Shown here: in pieces, positions 20,052-30,283 of the stretch
Position numbering within the stretch: position 1 is the first letter of the stretch
Layout: each line of letters opens with the position of its first letter
Assembly (NCBI RefSeq): GCF_900112975.1
Contig: NZ_FONQ01000018.1
Location: 1 to 64,000, forward strand
Reading direction: 5' to 3'
Origin: Flavobacterium xueshanense
GTDB taxonomy: Bacteria > Bacteroidota > Bacteroidia > Flavobacteriales > Flavobacteriaceae
Length of the DNA stretch: 64,000 nt
Notes under the pieces: generated by a model
What the model saw: only the letters and a program-made list of their open reading frames with translations
The model's database searches: none
What the model was told of the DNA's origin: nothing
Position numbers and translations under genes: made by a program

Positions 20052-20915
20052 CTAGTGAAACTCCCCAAATAACTTAGACGCTTCATTATAAGCACTTTCA
20101 AAACTCATTGGACTCATATTCGTAGATTCTTTTTGTGTTGTAAAATAAGACAATAATTTCTCCGTAGGCATGTTACCCGTTAAATTATCAGTTGCCATTG
20201 GACAGCCTCCAAAACCTTGAATAGCACCATCAAAACGGCGACAACCCGCTTTATAAGCGGCATCAATTTTCTCAAACCATTTATCAGGTGTCGTGTGAAG
20301 GTGCGCACCAAATTCTATTTTGGGATATTTTGGAATTAAATTCGAAAATAAGTACGAGATTACATCAGTAGTAGAACTTCCCACCGTATCAGAAAGTGAC
20401 AGAATTTTCACCCCCATTAAAGCTAATTTTTCAGTCCACTCACCTACTATTTCAACGCTCCAAGGATCGCCGTATGGATTTCCAAAACCCATTGATAAAT
20501 ATGCCACTACTTCTTTATTGCTTTTATCGGCAATTTCAAGAATTTCCTGTAGGGTAATTAATGATTCGGCTATGGTTTTGTGGGTATTCCGCATTTGGAA
20601 ATTCTCAGAAATCGAAAATGGAAAACCTAAATAACGTATTTCAGGATGAACAGCTGCCAAAGTAGCCCCTTGTGTATTTGCAATAATAGCCAGAAGTTTG
20701 CTTCGGGTTTGAGACAAATCAAGTCGTGCCAAAACTTCGGCCGTATCCTGCATTTGCGGAATTGCTTTGGGCGAAACAAAACTTCCAAAATCAATACTGT
20801 CAAAACCTACACGCAATAATGATTGAATGTAAGCTACTTTTCTTTCCGTAGGAATAAATGGTTTGATGCCTTGCATGGCATCGCGTGGACATTCTATAAT
20901 TTTTATTGGTTCCAT
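20052..20915 (-). CDS. hydroxymethylglutaryl-CoA lyase-like enzyme
   Basis: 287 aa. A DRE-TIM barrel protein with IIECPRDAMQG at the N-terminus (the metal-binding Arg-Asp region), HLHTTPDKW for metal-binding His, and FGGCPMATDNLTGN, which carries the catalytic Cys loop of HMG-CoA lyases. It would split HMG-CoA into acetoacetate and acetyl-CoA in leucine catabolism. The ATG at 20915 is preferred over the upstream one at 20939, because a TATCTTTG element at 20923-20930 leaves almost no leader before it. Confidence 0.85.
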   Translation of the reverse strand: MEPIKIIECPRDAMQGIKPFIPTERKVAYIQSLLRVGFDSIDFGSFVSPKAIPQMQDTAEVLARLDLSQTRSKLLAIIANTQGATLAAVHPEIRYLGFPFSISENFQMRNTHKTIAESLITLQEILEIADKSNKEVVAYLSMGFGNPYGDPWSVEIVGEWTEKLALMGVKILSLSDTVGSSTTDVISYLFSNLIPKYPKIEFGAHLHTTPDKWFEKIDAAYKAGCRRFDGAIQGFGGCPMATDNLTGNMPTEKLLSYFTTQKESTNMSPMSFESAYNEASKLFGEFH

Positions 20916-20922
20916 AGATAGC

Positions 20923-20930
20923 CAAAGATA
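20923..20930 (-). promoter_or_regulatory. -7 promoter element, near-leaderless
   Basis: TATCTTTG on the minus strand fits TAnnTTTG. Its end is seven bases from the ATG at 20915, so the transcript would carry almost no leader. Confidence 0.5.
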
Positions 20931-21012
20931 GAAAAACAATTATTAATTTTAAATTCTGATTTCAAATTTCAAAAAATTGATACTATTTATGAGTTTTACT
21001 GATGTTTAAAAG

Positions 21013-22032
21013 CTACAATCTTTGTAAAATCTTTTTGTTTATAGCTTTCACCAAAGCTGGTCCTTCATAAATAAAACCGGTGTACAATTGTATTAAACTT
21101 GCTCCGGCATCGAGTTTTTCTATCGCATCTTCGGCAGAATGAATTCCTCCTACTCCAATAATCGGAAAGGCTTTATTACTTTTTTGAGACAAAAACCGAA
21201 TTACTTCTGTAGAACGTTTTGCCAATGGTTTCCCTGATAATCCGCCCATTTCAGTTTTGTTTTCAGATTGTAAACCTTCACGCAAAATCGTGGTATTGGT
21301 AGCAATAACTCCCGCAATTTTAGTTTCTTTAACGATATCAATAATATCCAGCAATTGCTCATCCGTTAAATCAGGAGCGATTTTTAATAAAATTGGCTTT
21401 TGTTTTGGCCTAGCCAAATTCTTATTTTGTAGCGTTTGCAACAGTTGCGTCAACGGTTCTTTATCTTGCAAAGCACGCAGGTTTGGCGTATTTGGTGAAC
21501 TTACATTTACCACAAAATAATCGACGTAATCATACAAAGCGTCAAAACATATTTCATAATCAAAAGTCGCTTCTTCGTTTGGAGTCAATTTGTTTTTTCC
21601 GATATTTCCGCCAATCAGCACATCTTTATTCTCTTTTAATCGTTCCACCGCTTCTTGCACACCGCCATTATTGAACCCCATTCTGTTGATGATGGCGCTG
21701 TCCTCTTTCAAACGAAACAATCGTTTTTTAGGGTTTCCTTCCTGACCTTTTGGCGTAAGCGTACCTATTTCGATAAAACCGAAACCAAAATTGGACAATT
21801 CTTTAAACAACTTCGCGTCTTTATCGAAACCGGCCGCAAGTCCTACCGGATTTTTAAATTTCAATCCAAAGACTTCGGTTTCTAATCTGGGATCATTGAC
21901 TTCGTAAAGCAATTTAAATAGAGAAGAAAATCCCGGAATTTTAGACAAAAACCTAATCAATGAAAAAGTGAAATAATGAACCTCTTCAGGATCAAACAAA
22001 AAAAGTATGGGACGCAAGAGTAATTTGTACAT
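21013..22032 (-). CDS. pyrD: dihydroorotate dehydrogenase (quinone), class 2
   Basis: 339 aa, full length for class 2. It oxidises dihydroorotate to orotate with FMN and passes electrons to quinone. The N-terminal segment ([20 protein letters not shown]) is the membrane-associating helix pair. [13 protein letters not shown] starts the barrel. The catalytic Ser lies in [11 protein letters not shown]. The phosphate-binding [11 protein letters not shown] is near the end. The start is supported by TATTTTTG at 22053-22060. Confidence 0.96.
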   Translation of the reverse strand: MYKLLLRPILFLFDPEEVHYFTFSLIRFLSKIPGFSSLFKLLYEVNDPRLETEVFGLKFKNPVGLAAGFDKDAKLFKELSNFGFGFIEIGTLTPKGQEGNPKKRLFRLKEDSAIINRMGFNNGGVQEAVERLKENKDVLIGGNIGKNKLTPNEEATFDYEICFDALYDYVDYFVVNVSSPNTPNLRALQDKEPLTQLLQTLQNKNLARPKQKPILLKIAPDLTDEQLLDIIDIVKETKIAGVIATNTTILREGLQSENKTEMGGLSGKPLAKRSTEVIRFLSQKSNKAFPIIGVGGIHSAEDAIEKLDAGASLIQLYTGFIYEGPALVKAINKKILQRL

Positions 22033-22052
22033 ATATATGTTGTTGTGTTGTG

Positions 22053-22060
22053 CAAAAATA
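22053..22060 (-). promoter_or_regulatory. -7 promoter element of pyrD
   Basis: TATTTTTG on the minus strand, 21 bp before the ATG. The rest of 22061-22294 shows no gene. Confidence 0.5.
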
Positions 22061-22294
22061 GAATTATCTTACCGATAAATAAATATTTGGAAAATAATTT
22101 ACCAAATCATTTTGACTACTAAAAAAGTGGATATAATTACATTTCATTTGGCTGTAGCCAAAAAAGAAAAAGGCATAGAAGAACCTTTTTCATCTATTTC
22201 TCTAAAAAAGGCACAATTATGACGGAAATGACTTAAATTTCCGTGGAAATGCATTAATAATACATTCCCTTTTTTTAATTAAATATTTAGTCCG

Positions 22295-22833
22295 ATGAAA
22301 ATGAAAATAACAACAACAATTTTCTTTTTTTTTATAGTTCAACTTTTTTTTGCACAAACTGCAAAAAATGACACTATAAAAGTCGCTACAAAAACTACTG
22401 TCACTACAGTAACAACTATAAATGACACTGTAAAAGTTGCTGCAACACCAAGTGTAGGTAATCCTAAACTTAAAAAAGAAGCAATATCTTTAAATAATCA
22501 ACTCAAATCGGAGAAAAAAGCATTAGAAGAAGCCAAGAAAAAAAAAAAGAAAAAAAAGAGTTTGAAAAAGAAAAAAGCAACTTCGACAAACAACAAAGTA
22601 AAATTATATCCAGCGAAAAATCAGCCCGAATAATAAAAGATAATGTAGCTGATACTGAAAAAGACTTAATTCGAAATAAGGAAAAATTAGAAAATAAAAA
22701 ATTAAAATGAATACTACGTTATACTCAAACTGAAAAGGAAAATATAAAAATCAGTAGGTAACAAATCAAAATCAACAAATTGGAAAAAGATCTTGAAAAA
22801 GCTGAAAAAAAATTAAATAAAACCAGAGACTAA
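22295..22833 (+). pseudogene. secreted coiled-coil protein, frameshifted
   Basis: The first frame gives a signal peptide (TTIFFFFIVQLFFAQ) and a Lys/Glu-rich region, then leaves its path in a run of A and ends at 22633. A second frame continues the heptad-like coiled coil from about 22557 (EFEKEKSNFDKQQSKI). It has a TGA at about 22708 and a TAG at about 22759-22761 region, and finishes EKAEKKLNKTRD with TAA at 22831. The composition matches Flavobacterium secreted coiled-coil proteins. At least one frameshift and two stops make it a decayed gene, unless the A run is variable or misread. Confidence 0.7.
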
Positions 22834-22838
22834 ATTTG

Positions 22839-22864
22839 AACCATCTTCCGATGGTTTTTTTTAT
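22839..22864 (+). terminator. rho-independent terminator
   Basis: AACCATC and GATGGTT around a 4-base loop, then eight T, six bases after the pseudogene stop. Confidence 0.85.
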
Positions 22865-22987
22865 GATAAAAAATTATGATTTCAATAATAATACAACCTA
22901 CTAAGATTTTAGTTTGATACATTTAAAAAATTGACATAAACAAAATTTAGTTGTGGATTTACTTTAAAATGCTCCTGAAAAAATGAT

Positions 22988-22995
22988 TATATTTG
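22988..22995 (+). promoter_or_regulatory. -7 promoter element of pepT
   Basis: TATATTTG, 17 bp before the pepT ATG, fits TAnnTTTG. Confidence 0.5.
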
Positions 22996-23011
22996 CATAA
23001 AACAAAGAAAT

Positions 23012-24265
23012 ATGCAACATATTATAGATCGTTTCATCAGCTATGTAATTATAGACACGGAATCTGATCCGAACTCAGAAACCACTCCAAGCACACCAAA
23101 ACAATGGGTCTTGGCCAATAAACTGGTTGAAGAATTGAAAGCTATTGGTATGCAAGATGTAACAATAGACGACAAATCATATATCATGGCGACTTTGCCT
23201 AGTAACGTAGATTATGATGTACCAACTATTGGATTTATTTCTCACTTCGACACTTCACCGGATTTTTGTGGTGCAAATGTAAAACCTCAAATTATCACGG
23301 ATTATGATGGAAAAGACATTGTATTAAATGTGGCTAAAAACATTGTATTATCGCCTAACTATTTCAAAGATTTATTGCAATATAAAGGCCAAACATTAAT
23401 CACCACTGATGGAACAACCTTATTAGGAGCCGATGATAAAGCCGGAATTACGGAGATTGTTACCGCAATGGAATTGCTAATTAATACCCCTGAAATCAAA
23501 CATGGAAAAATCAGAGTTGGTTTTACACCGGACGAAGAAATTGGCCGTGGAGCCCACCATTTCGATGTGGAGAAATTTGGAGCAGACTGGGCGTATACAA
23601 TGGATGGAAGCCAGGTAGGAGAATTGGAATATGAAAATTTTAATGCGGCTGGCGCCAAAATTACTTTTAAAGGTAAAAGCGTGCATCCAGGTTATGCCAA
23701 AGGCAAAATGATCAATTCGATGTTGATTGCCAATGATTTCATCAATGAACTGCCTTCCGGAGAAACTCCTGAAGAAACAAAAGGGTATGAAGGCTTTTTC
23801 CATGTGCATCATTTAACTGGAAGTATAGAAGAAACCGTTTTGGAACTTATTATTCGCGATCATAACAAGAAAAAGTTTGAAAAGCGCAAAGAATTAATCG
23901 AGAAAATTGCTCGAAAAATCAATAAGAAATATGCCAAACAATTTGGCGAGGACATTGTTGTTACTGAAATTAAAGATCAGTATTACAATATGAAAGAAAA
24001 GGTGCTACCTGTGAAACATATTGTGGATATTGCAGAAAAAGCAATGAAAGTGTTGGATATAAAACCGCTTATTAAACCTATTCGCGGAGGAACTGACGGT
24101 TCTCAATTGTCCTATAAAGGATTGCCTTGCCCTAATATATTTGCTGGTGGACATAATTTTCACGGAAAATACGAATACGTTCCTGTTGAAAGCATGCAAA
24201 AAGCAGTAAAAGTCATCATGAAAATTGCCGAACTGACTGCGTTGGAAGAATCTGCTAAAAAATAA
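23012..24265 (+). CDS. pepT: peptidase T (tripeptide aminopeptidase)
   Basis: 417 aa, usual length. A family M20B metallopeptidase that removes the N-terminal residue from tripeptides. First metal His and catalytic Asp are in SHFDTSPDF. The bridging Asp is in [12 protein letters not shown]. The catalytic Glu pair is in [10 protein letters not shown]. The third ligand lies in [16 protein letters not shown]. The C-terminal [19 protein letters not shown] and [12 protein letters not shown] complete the site. Cytosolic. It has its own promoter. Three bases after the stop, a decayed gene begins. Confidence 0.96.
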   Translation: MQHIIDRFISYVIIDTESDPNSETTPSTPKQWVLANKLVEELKAIGMQDVTIDDKSYIMATLPSNVDYDVPTIGFISHFDTSPDFCGANVKPQIITDYDGKDIVLNVAKNIVLSPNYFKDLLQYKGQTLITTDGTTLLGADDKAGITEIVTAMELLINTPEIKHGKIRVGFTPDEEIGRGAHHFDVEKFGADWAYTMDGSQVGELEYENFNAAGAKITFKGKSVHPGYAKGKMINSMLIANDFINELPSGETPEETKGYEGFFHVHHLTGSIEETVLELIIRDHNKKKFEKRKELIEKIARKINKKYAKQFGEDIVVTEIKDQYYNMKEKVLPVKHIVDIAEKAMKVLDIKPLIKPIRGGTDGSQLSYKGLPCPNIFAGGHNFHGKYEYVPVESMQKAVKVIMKIAELTALEESAKK

Positions 24266-24269
24266 GTCA

Positions 24270-24859
24270 TTGAAATCCTCAAAAGCAACTCTGCCTTGGG
24301 ATAAAAACACCAGTTGGTCAGATGAATTAAAATTTGCAAAATCAATTATTGTCACAACTGAATTGGTGGAAACTACCAGATAGGGCGGAAATGTTAATGT
24401 CCTAAAATTGTAAAAATGGAATTGGAATTGGAAGATTCAAAAATTATTTTACAATTTGGTTTTTCCATGGTGTTTTGCTTCAGGACAAAAATCATTTTTT
24501 AGTAAACGCATAAGAAAGAATTACTAAATCTTTGCGACAATAGCGTTTTGGATCTAAAGAAGAAATCGACGAGCCAGAAGTACTGTCTTATATAAACGTA
24601 GCCATTGAAAATGAAAAGCAAGGAAAAACCAGTAAACCTGAAAAGAAAGCATCAATTTTATCCGAGTTTTTTCAAAAAAAAAAAATTAGATGATATTTCA
24701 GAATTAGCAGAAGCTTTTCGAAAATTTTCAGCATACAAACAATATGAATTCTTGGAGTATATTGAAACTGAAAAACAAGAAGAAACCAAGTGTTTCGGAA
24801 TCGAAAAGATTATACCAATTGTATTAGAAAACTTTGGCTTTAATGACAAATACCGATAA
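24270..24859 (+). pseudogene. YdeI/OmpD-associated (DUF1801) family pseudogene
   Basis: The stretch reads in changing frames as a DUF1801/YdeI-like protein. It shows LPWDKNTSWSDELKFAKS-type opening, TTR-stop-GG where the family has WGG (TGG changed to TAG at about 24381), then KNYFTIWFFHGVLLQDKNHF in a shifted frame. The last 84 codons (from 24605) are open and match the C-terminus (YEFLEYIETEKQEETKC, EKIIPIVLENFGFNDKY). At least two frameshifts and several stops break it. The 84-codon ORF alone is a fragment. Confidence 0.8.
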
Positions 24860-24876
24860 GATTAAATTTTTGCCCT

Positions 24877-24926
24877 AAAATAATCGCCCCAAATAGTCAA
24901 TTGCTATCTGGGGCAATTATTTTATT
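24877..24926 (+). terminator. hairpin terminator
   Basis: AAAATAATCGCCCCA at 24877-24891 pairs, with two mismatches, with the stretch from TGGGGC at 24909 to 24923. A-rich and T-rich flanks make it usable from either side. Positions 24927-25188 hold no gene. Confidence 0.7.
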
Positions 24927-25188
24927 TAAAAGCAATGAGAATCTTGCATCTACTTTTTCAATGATTTATAAATACTGCGCTTGAATTCCTTTTCCCGACG
25001 AACTTTAAATCTGTTTCATTTGCTTGTTAATTTATTTGTTGAAGTAAACTTCATTCAATTTACAGAAAACCTTAACATTGAACAATAAAATAAATCACTA
25101 TATTTACTTACAATAAAATAACAATTTAGTAACGTTCGAAGAAATATTGTCTTTAGTAAAATAAAAACTGACATAAATAACACAAACT

Positions 25189-25635
25189 ATGATACAAAAA
25201 AAAGAAGAGGATACAACACAACCGTCTCCAATAAAACCTGAAAGTCAAAAGCCGGCCAGAGCTAAAAGAACGAAAGTAATTAACCCTGCAGAGGAGCATG
25301 CTGAAATTATCGAACCCGAAAATGATGCAATTGTAACTAAAATCATTGAAGAAACGATAACTATTTCGGTTGAAGGCGAGGATGACACTACCACTGTTGT
25401 TCCAGATAAAAAGAATAGTAAAAAAAACACTAAAAAGACGTTAAAGATGAAAGATAAAGACAAGAAAAAGGCTAAAAAAGCCGATGCGAAAGAAAAAGCA
25501 AAAGCGAAAGCAAAAAAGGCTAAAAAAGCTAAAAAAGACAAGGCTAAAAAAGCCAAAGTCAAAGCTAAGATTAAAGCTAAAAAAGCCAAAGCAAAATCTA
25601 AAAAAGTTAAGAAGAATAAAAAGAATAAAAAATAA
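25189..25635 (+). CDS. lysine-rich histone H1-like protein
   Basis: 148 aa in two parts. The N-terminal 75 residues are acidic and polar (VEGEDDTTTVV). The C-terminal 70 are almost entirely Lys and Ala with repeats of KAKKAKK, like the tail of histone H1 or bacterial HctB/AlgP-like proteins. Such tails bind nucleic acid, so a nucleoid or RNA-binding role is inferred. No signal peptide or folded-domain motif is seen. Low complexity makes homology assignment unreliable. The probable terminator region after it is interrupted by an IS remnant. Confidence 0.65.
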   Translation: MIQKKEEDTTQPSPIKPESQKPARAKRTKVINPAEEHAEIIEPENDAIVTKIIEETITISVEGEDDTTTVVPDKKNSKKNTKKTLKMKDKDKKKAKKADAKEKAKAKAKKAKKAKKDKAKKAKVKAKIKAKKAKAKSKKVKKNKKNKK

Positions 25636-25672
25636 TCCGATTATTTTTATCCAAAAAAAAGTCCCAATATAA

Positions 25673-26402
25673 TTGGACTGCCCCAAAAATTTTGGACAAA
25701 TTTATAATTAATTTTGATAATAGTGAGCTCGATATTGTATCGGGCTCATTTTGTTTACATTTGACTTAATTCTTACGCTATTGTAATAGCTTAGATACTG
25801 TTTAACTTCCCGTTTTATTTCATCTAAACTTTCAAATTTTTGTATGCAAAACAGTTCTGATTTTAGTATTCCAAAAAAGTTTTCAATAATAAGTAGCAAG
25901 AAAGATAAATTGTCGCAATTGTTAAAAAGATTTTTTTCCACAGATTGGAAAGATTAAAAAAAGATTTTTAAAGCTACCTGACGAATTAATCTGTGCAATC
26001 TATTGCAAAAAATTGTAGCGCTTTATAAAAATACGACATTAAATTTTAGCCATTACTTAATTGCACCCAACGGGTTAGTATTAGGCATCTTAAACCTAAA
26101 ACTGGTGGCTCTCAGGAACAATGAGTCTTTGTCAATGGCTTTTAGTTCTTACAATTTAAAATCTAACGAATAACTTTGGTTCTTTCTCGGGAGCAAAGAA
26201 ATACCGCCATAATGTTTCTAAAATTCAACACATTTACGAATGTTAGATTCATTTGAACCTTTTTGATTAGAAACATAATTATCAGAATAATGCTTTTCTA
26301 ATACTAATTTTGGGCATTCATGTTTAAACGCATAATCATGCTTGACTTTTTTTTTCATAAAAATATCCCAAAATAATGTCTAACTTTTTGGGGGCAGTCC
26401 AA
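25673..26402 (-). mobile_element. IS3-family remnant 1 (IS150-like)
   Basis: The ends are TTGGACTGCCCC at 25673 and its complement ending at 26402, with TAA on both outer sides as a possible 3-bp target duplication. On the minus strand a decayed orfA (LLPRKNQSYSLDF) lies near the upper end. The C-terminus of orfB (ENFFGILKSELF, NKMSPIQYRAHYYQN) is at 25708-25941. The central part of orfB, with the first catalytic Asp residues, is missing, and unrelated AT-rich sequence lies between. Non-autonomous and dead. Confidence 0.9.
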
Positions 26403-26470
26403 TAAGTTTTGGGGTTTTTTATAACTTTACGTGAAGCGGAGCAAATCTGTAAATTCAATTCGTTTCAAAC

Positions 26471-27350
26471 TTAGGAATTTAAAAATTCATTCCAATCCTT
26501 GTTTAGTTTATCTTTTTCGATATAAAATAGACCGTGTGGGGCTCCTTCATAAACAATAAATTTATTATCAGGAACTAATTTTTGCTGCTATTTCGGAGGT
26601 GATTTCGATAGGCACAGTTTTATCCTCATCACCATGAATAATTAAAGTAGGAACATTTACAGCTGACATTTCCGATCGAAAATCAGTAGTTGAAAATGAT
26701 ATGGCGCATTCTATAGTAGCACGAGGAGAAGCAAAGGAACACAACATTCTGTAATAATGTAATAAAGGAGTACTTAATGTTTTACTGATAACGTTCACTC
26801 CAAAAAACTTTTTTCCAAAATCATCCAAAAAACGAATTCGGTCGTTTTTAATTTGTTCCGCCATCGTATCGTATTTTTCTTGAGGAACCCCATTAGGGTT
26901 CGAGTCTGTTTGCAATTGAAAGGGTGTTACTGCCCCTATAAGTACCGCTTTGGAAATTCCCTTTCCGCCATGTCGACTGAAATAGCGAACCACTTCGCCA
27001 CCACCCATTGAAAATCCAACAAGAGCAGCTTCTTTTATATTCAATTGTTCAATATTGGCCTTTAAATCATCAGTCAAAGTATCATAATCGTATCCATCCC
27101 AAGGTTGTGAGGATTTCCCAAAAGCATAACGGTCATACACGATAACTCTAAAATTATTTTGAATTAAAGTATCAATGTAGTATTCCCACATTTCATTAGA
27201 TAATGGCCATCCGTGAATAAGAATTACTGGTTTTACCTGCCCATAATCTTAAACATATAATTTTACATTTGGTGCTATTTCAATATGCAAGTCTATGCCA
27301 CTATTACTTTTTTTGTATAATTCGTTATCATTCATTTGACTTATTTTCAT
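26471..27350 (-). pseudogene. alpha/beta-hydrolase (chloroperoxidase-like), inactivated
   Basis: The minus strand from the ATG at 27350 reads MKISQMNDNELYKKS, then a TAA at about codon 34, then GQVKPVILIHGWPLSNEMWE, which is the oxyanion-hole HGWP motif. The central part is intact (VGFSMGGGEVVRY with nucleophile Ser; IIHGDEDKTVP with the acid Asp). Near the end a one-base shift at about 26570 separates it from EGAPHGLFYIEKDKLNKDW, which carries the catalytic His. One nonsense and one frameshift disable an otherwise well-preserved haloperoxidase-type hydrolase, so inactivation looks recent. Confidence 0.85.
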
Positions 27351-27486
27351 ACTGTTTATTATTTAAAAGACGAATTAGATATCATCTTTTGTAAAATTAG
27401 AACTATCAAGCAAAAAAAAAATACACAATTAGTTTAAATAGTTATATAATTTTCTACGTTTGTTCTTTAGTATTTTATTTGAATAA

Positions 27487-27834
27487 ATGCAAAATATGGA
27501 CAACCTTAGCTGGAATGAATTCGAAAGAGTAGAAATGCGTGTGGGGACAATCTTGGAAGTAAATAATTTTCCCGAAGCCAGAAAACCCGCATATCAATTG
27601 ACAATAGACTTTGGTTCTGAAATAGGAATCCGAAAAACATCCGCACAAATAACGAAACGGTATCAAAAAGAAGATTTACTCAACCGGCAAATTGTAGCCG
27701 TAGTCAATTTTCCTAAAAAACAAATCGGGAAATTTATGAGCGAGTGCCTTGTTTTAGGAGCCATTGGAGCAGAAGGTGATGTAATTTTACTGGCTCCCGA
27801 TTTTAAAATTGAAAATGGACTGCGAATTGGGTAA
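27487..27834 (+). CDS. csaA: tRNA-binding domain protein CsaA
   Basis: 115 aa, a single OB-fold EMAP/Arc1-type tRNA-binding domain. Motifs: VEMRVGTILEVNNFPEARKP, IDFGSEIGIRKTSAQITKRY, VNFPKKQIGKFMSE and VLLAPD. Strong similarity from memory to Bacillus CsaA, proposed to be a secretion-related chaperone that binds tRNA. A start at the second ATG (27496) is also possible. It converges on the next gene with one base between stops. Confidence 0.92.
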   Translation: MQNMDNLSWNEFERVEMRVGTILEVNNFPEARKPAYQLTIDFGSEIGIRKTSAQITKRYQKEDLLNRQIVAVVNFPKKQIGKFMSECLVLGAIGAEGDVILLAPDFKIENGLRIG

Positions 27835-27835
27835 T

Positions 27836-28756
27836 TTAAGACTCTAAATTACTGATACTTTTTACTTCTAGTGTGTCATATTTATTGTGGATAGCTAAGA
27901 TTATCACGCCAAACAATACTGCGGCGACAATAAGTATGGTATTCAAAATTCCTTCTGTACCAAAAGAAAGTTTTATTAAAATTGTTGAAATGATAAAGCC
28001 TGAGTTGCGAATGACTCTATTGAATTTATCCGAAAGGAAGAATGAAAACAAAAGCAAAAGCACTTCAATTAAAATTAGAATTGTAAAAAAATCGGCAAAG
28101 AAAATTTTGTTAATGTCTTTAATTTTATCAACGATTTGAGTTATTGAAAAGAAACTTTCATAAATCCAATGGGCTAAACTGTATATTGAAAGTACCAAAA
28201 ATAGGGGGATGAGCCCGATAGCGAAAACATTTTTTAGTTTAATGAATGAATTGATATCATTTGTTTTCTGCAATTTAGACTGATTAATTTCATTTTTTTT
28301 GTTGAGATTGTAAAAGATAAATATTAAAAAAAACAGGACTATTGTTGCCACAATGTCAAGTGTAAAATTTACATTAGCTTTAAAATCAAACCAATTAGAG
28401 TTAAATTCTAATTTGGTTAAGTCTTTAAATATTCTTCTTATAATAATTAGCGTAATAATTTCATATTGTTTGCCTATATAGATAGTTGTTGATTTAGGTA
28501 AATAATAGACTAACAGATAAACTTCATAAATCAAAATAAAGGAGAATGGTGTATAAATTGCAGATATTGGATCACTTAATAATTTGGAATAATCATTAAT
28601 CAAAATAATTTGAAGATCAACTAAGGCGATGATTGCCAAATGCAATAAAAAACTTATTATCGCCAGCGACACAAAGAAAATTTCAGCTCTTTTTTTAGTT
28701 TTTTCAGATAAAAGTGCGGCGTATAGGAAACTAAATAATAAATTGGCTTCTTTCAT
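27836..28756 (-). CDS. hypothetical multi-pass membrane protein
   Basis: 306 aa, not recognised. About seven or eight hydrophobic segments: roughly residues 21-50, 64-85, 127-150, 172-195, 216-240, 245-265 and 270-290. No charged motif stands out within the helices, and no enzymatic signature is visible. Its stop is one base from the convergent csaA stop. No promoter consensus was found close to the ATG. The 608 bp upstream are described separately. Confidence 0.65.
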   Translation of the reverse strand: MKEANLLFSFLYAALLSEKTKKRAEIFFVSLAIISFLLHLAIIALVDLQIILINDYSKLLSDPISAIYTPFSFILIYEVYLLVYYLPKSTTIYIGKQYEIITLIIIRRIFKDLTKLEFNSNWFDFKANVNFTLDIVATIVLFFLIFIFYNLNKKNEINQSKLQKTNDINSFIKLKNVFAIGLIPLFLVLSIYSLAHWIYESFFSITQIVDKIKDINKIFFADFFTILILIEVLLLLFSFFLSDKFNRVIRNSGFIISTILIKLSFGTEGILNTILIVAAVLFGVIILAIHNKYDTLEVKSISNLES

Positions 28757-29364
28757 GTGTCATCAGTAAATTTAAATGCTATTCGTTATATGTTATTGCT
28801 ATTTTAGGTTGATTTTCAAAGGTTCAAATGATTTTCAGATAAATTCTCAAAAAAAATAATGTAAAGACTAGAAAATTTCTATTAAAAATGGTTCTCACTA
28901 TTTTTTGGCTCTGCGTTAGATCACAAAAAATATTTAAACTTCGGTTTTTAATTTTATTTATAATGCAATAAATTTAATAAAATAACATTTAAAATCATAT
29001 GGAAAACAATCTTTTAACTTCAGTTTAAAGATTAAGATTACTTGATTTTCGGTACGATTTGAGCACTTATTTGACAATAAAATTTGCAAGTCGTTCAATT
29101 TACTATTTTTAGATGACATAAATTAGTTTATGATCCCAAATTTATGGCTAATGTTCCACTAAAAAGAACGGACGTTGGCAAGTATATTTCAAATTATAAA
29201 CCGGTCTGGCAGCGCACACTATAAAATACTAATTTCTTTGTTAAGTGTTCATTCCACTCAATGTTTAAAATCACTGTCGGAATTAATGGTCGAAATCTAA
29301 TTTACAATGTAAAATCAGTTTTGATTTAAAAAATTTGGTTCAATATTTTTAAAAAGAATATATT
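28757..29364. other. 608-bp gap without a recognised gene
   Basis: Very AT-rich. No ORF over 60 codons with plausible composition, no strong hairpin with T run and no copy of the window's repeats were seen on either strand. It could hold a decayed gene or a small RNA that I cannot detect by reading. Confidence 0.5.
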
Positions 29365-30189
29365 CTACTTTTCTATTGAAAGATTTCCAATTTGTCCCCA
29401 CTCTGTCCAAGAACCATCGTACACTGATTTGGGATTTTTACCTATCAGTTCGTACGCAATTAAATCAATACAAGCAGTAACTCCCGAACCACAAGTGAAT
29501 ATTAAAGGTCTGCTATCGGTTTTCATAACTTTAACTAATTCCTCTTTTGGCAAAAATTTGCCATTTTGCAAAAACTGCGTATACGGCACATTTATAGAAC
29601 CGGGAATATGACCACTTCGTAATCCGGTTCTGCGCTCGGCTCCATTTCCTCTGAAACGGTTTTCCGCACGAGCATCAATCAAAACGGCATCCTTGGTGTG
29701 TACATTTTCTAAAATTTGTTCTTTGCTTTTTACCAATTCCGGGATAAATTCGGCTTCAAAATTACCAATGGAATAGTTTGGATTTTCCGGTATTGCTTCA
29801 ACTGGAAACTTTTGACTAATCCATTCAGGCAGTCCGCCATCCAGAACAGTTACATTTTGATGTCCCATTAATTTAAAAAGCCACCACGCTCTTGGACTGG
29901 AATAAATACCCAAGTTGTCATAAATTATAAGAGAACTATTTTTGTTTATACCTAGTTTTCTGGCTTCGAGTTCAAATTGTTCAGGACTCGGAATCGTATT
30001 CGGTAAAGGATTTGAGGTATCGCTAAAAGTATTTTTTATGTCAAAAAATCGGGTGCCTTTAATTTGAATATTTTTCAGGTCAGTTTTTACATTGGATTGA
30101 TTCTCTTTGAAACTGGCATCCAAAATTATTAAATTAGGGTCTTCAAGATTGCTGAAAAGCCATGCTGCACTTACTATAGGTTTTGTCAT
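29365..30189 (-). CDS. sseA: 3-mercaptopyruvate/thiosulfate sulfurtransferase
   Basis: 274 aa with two rhodanese domains. The inactive N-terminal domain includes VLDGGLPEW at its end. The catalytic C-terminal domain carries Cys233 in FTCGSGVTAC. The CGSGVT loop is the version associated with mercaptopyruvate rather than thiosulfate as donor. It transfers sulfur to acceptors such as cyanide or thioredoxin; the role is cysteine breakdown or sulfur trafficking. RSGHIPGSINVPYTQF is also typical. No signal peptide, so cytosolic. Confidence 0.92.
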   Translation of the reverse strand: MTKPIVSAAWLFSNLEDPNLIILDASFKENQSNVKTDLKNIQIKGTRFFDIKNTFSDTSNPLPNTIPSPEQFELEARKLGINKNSSLIIYDNLGIYSSPRAWWLFKLMGHQNVTVLDGGLPEWISQKFPVEAIPENPNYSIGNFEAEFIPELVKSKEQILENVHTKDAVLIDARAENRFRGNGAERRTGLRSGHIPGSINVPYTQFLQNGKFLPKEELVKVMKTDSRPLIFTCGSGVTACIDLIAYELIGKNPKSVYDGSWTEWGQIGNLSIEK

Positions 30190-30283
30190 TCCAGTTGTTT
30201 CTACTACTCATTTGAATATACAAAAAAAGTCCAAAAATCAAATGACTTTTAGACTTTTTAATTGGTAAGTATGGAATTAAAAA

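Noticed and set aside
25245-25589. Antisense hydrophobic ORF opposite the lysine-rich gene
   Set aside because: Lys/Ala codons read backwards give Phe/Leu/Ala, which mimics a membrane protein; there is no family pattern.
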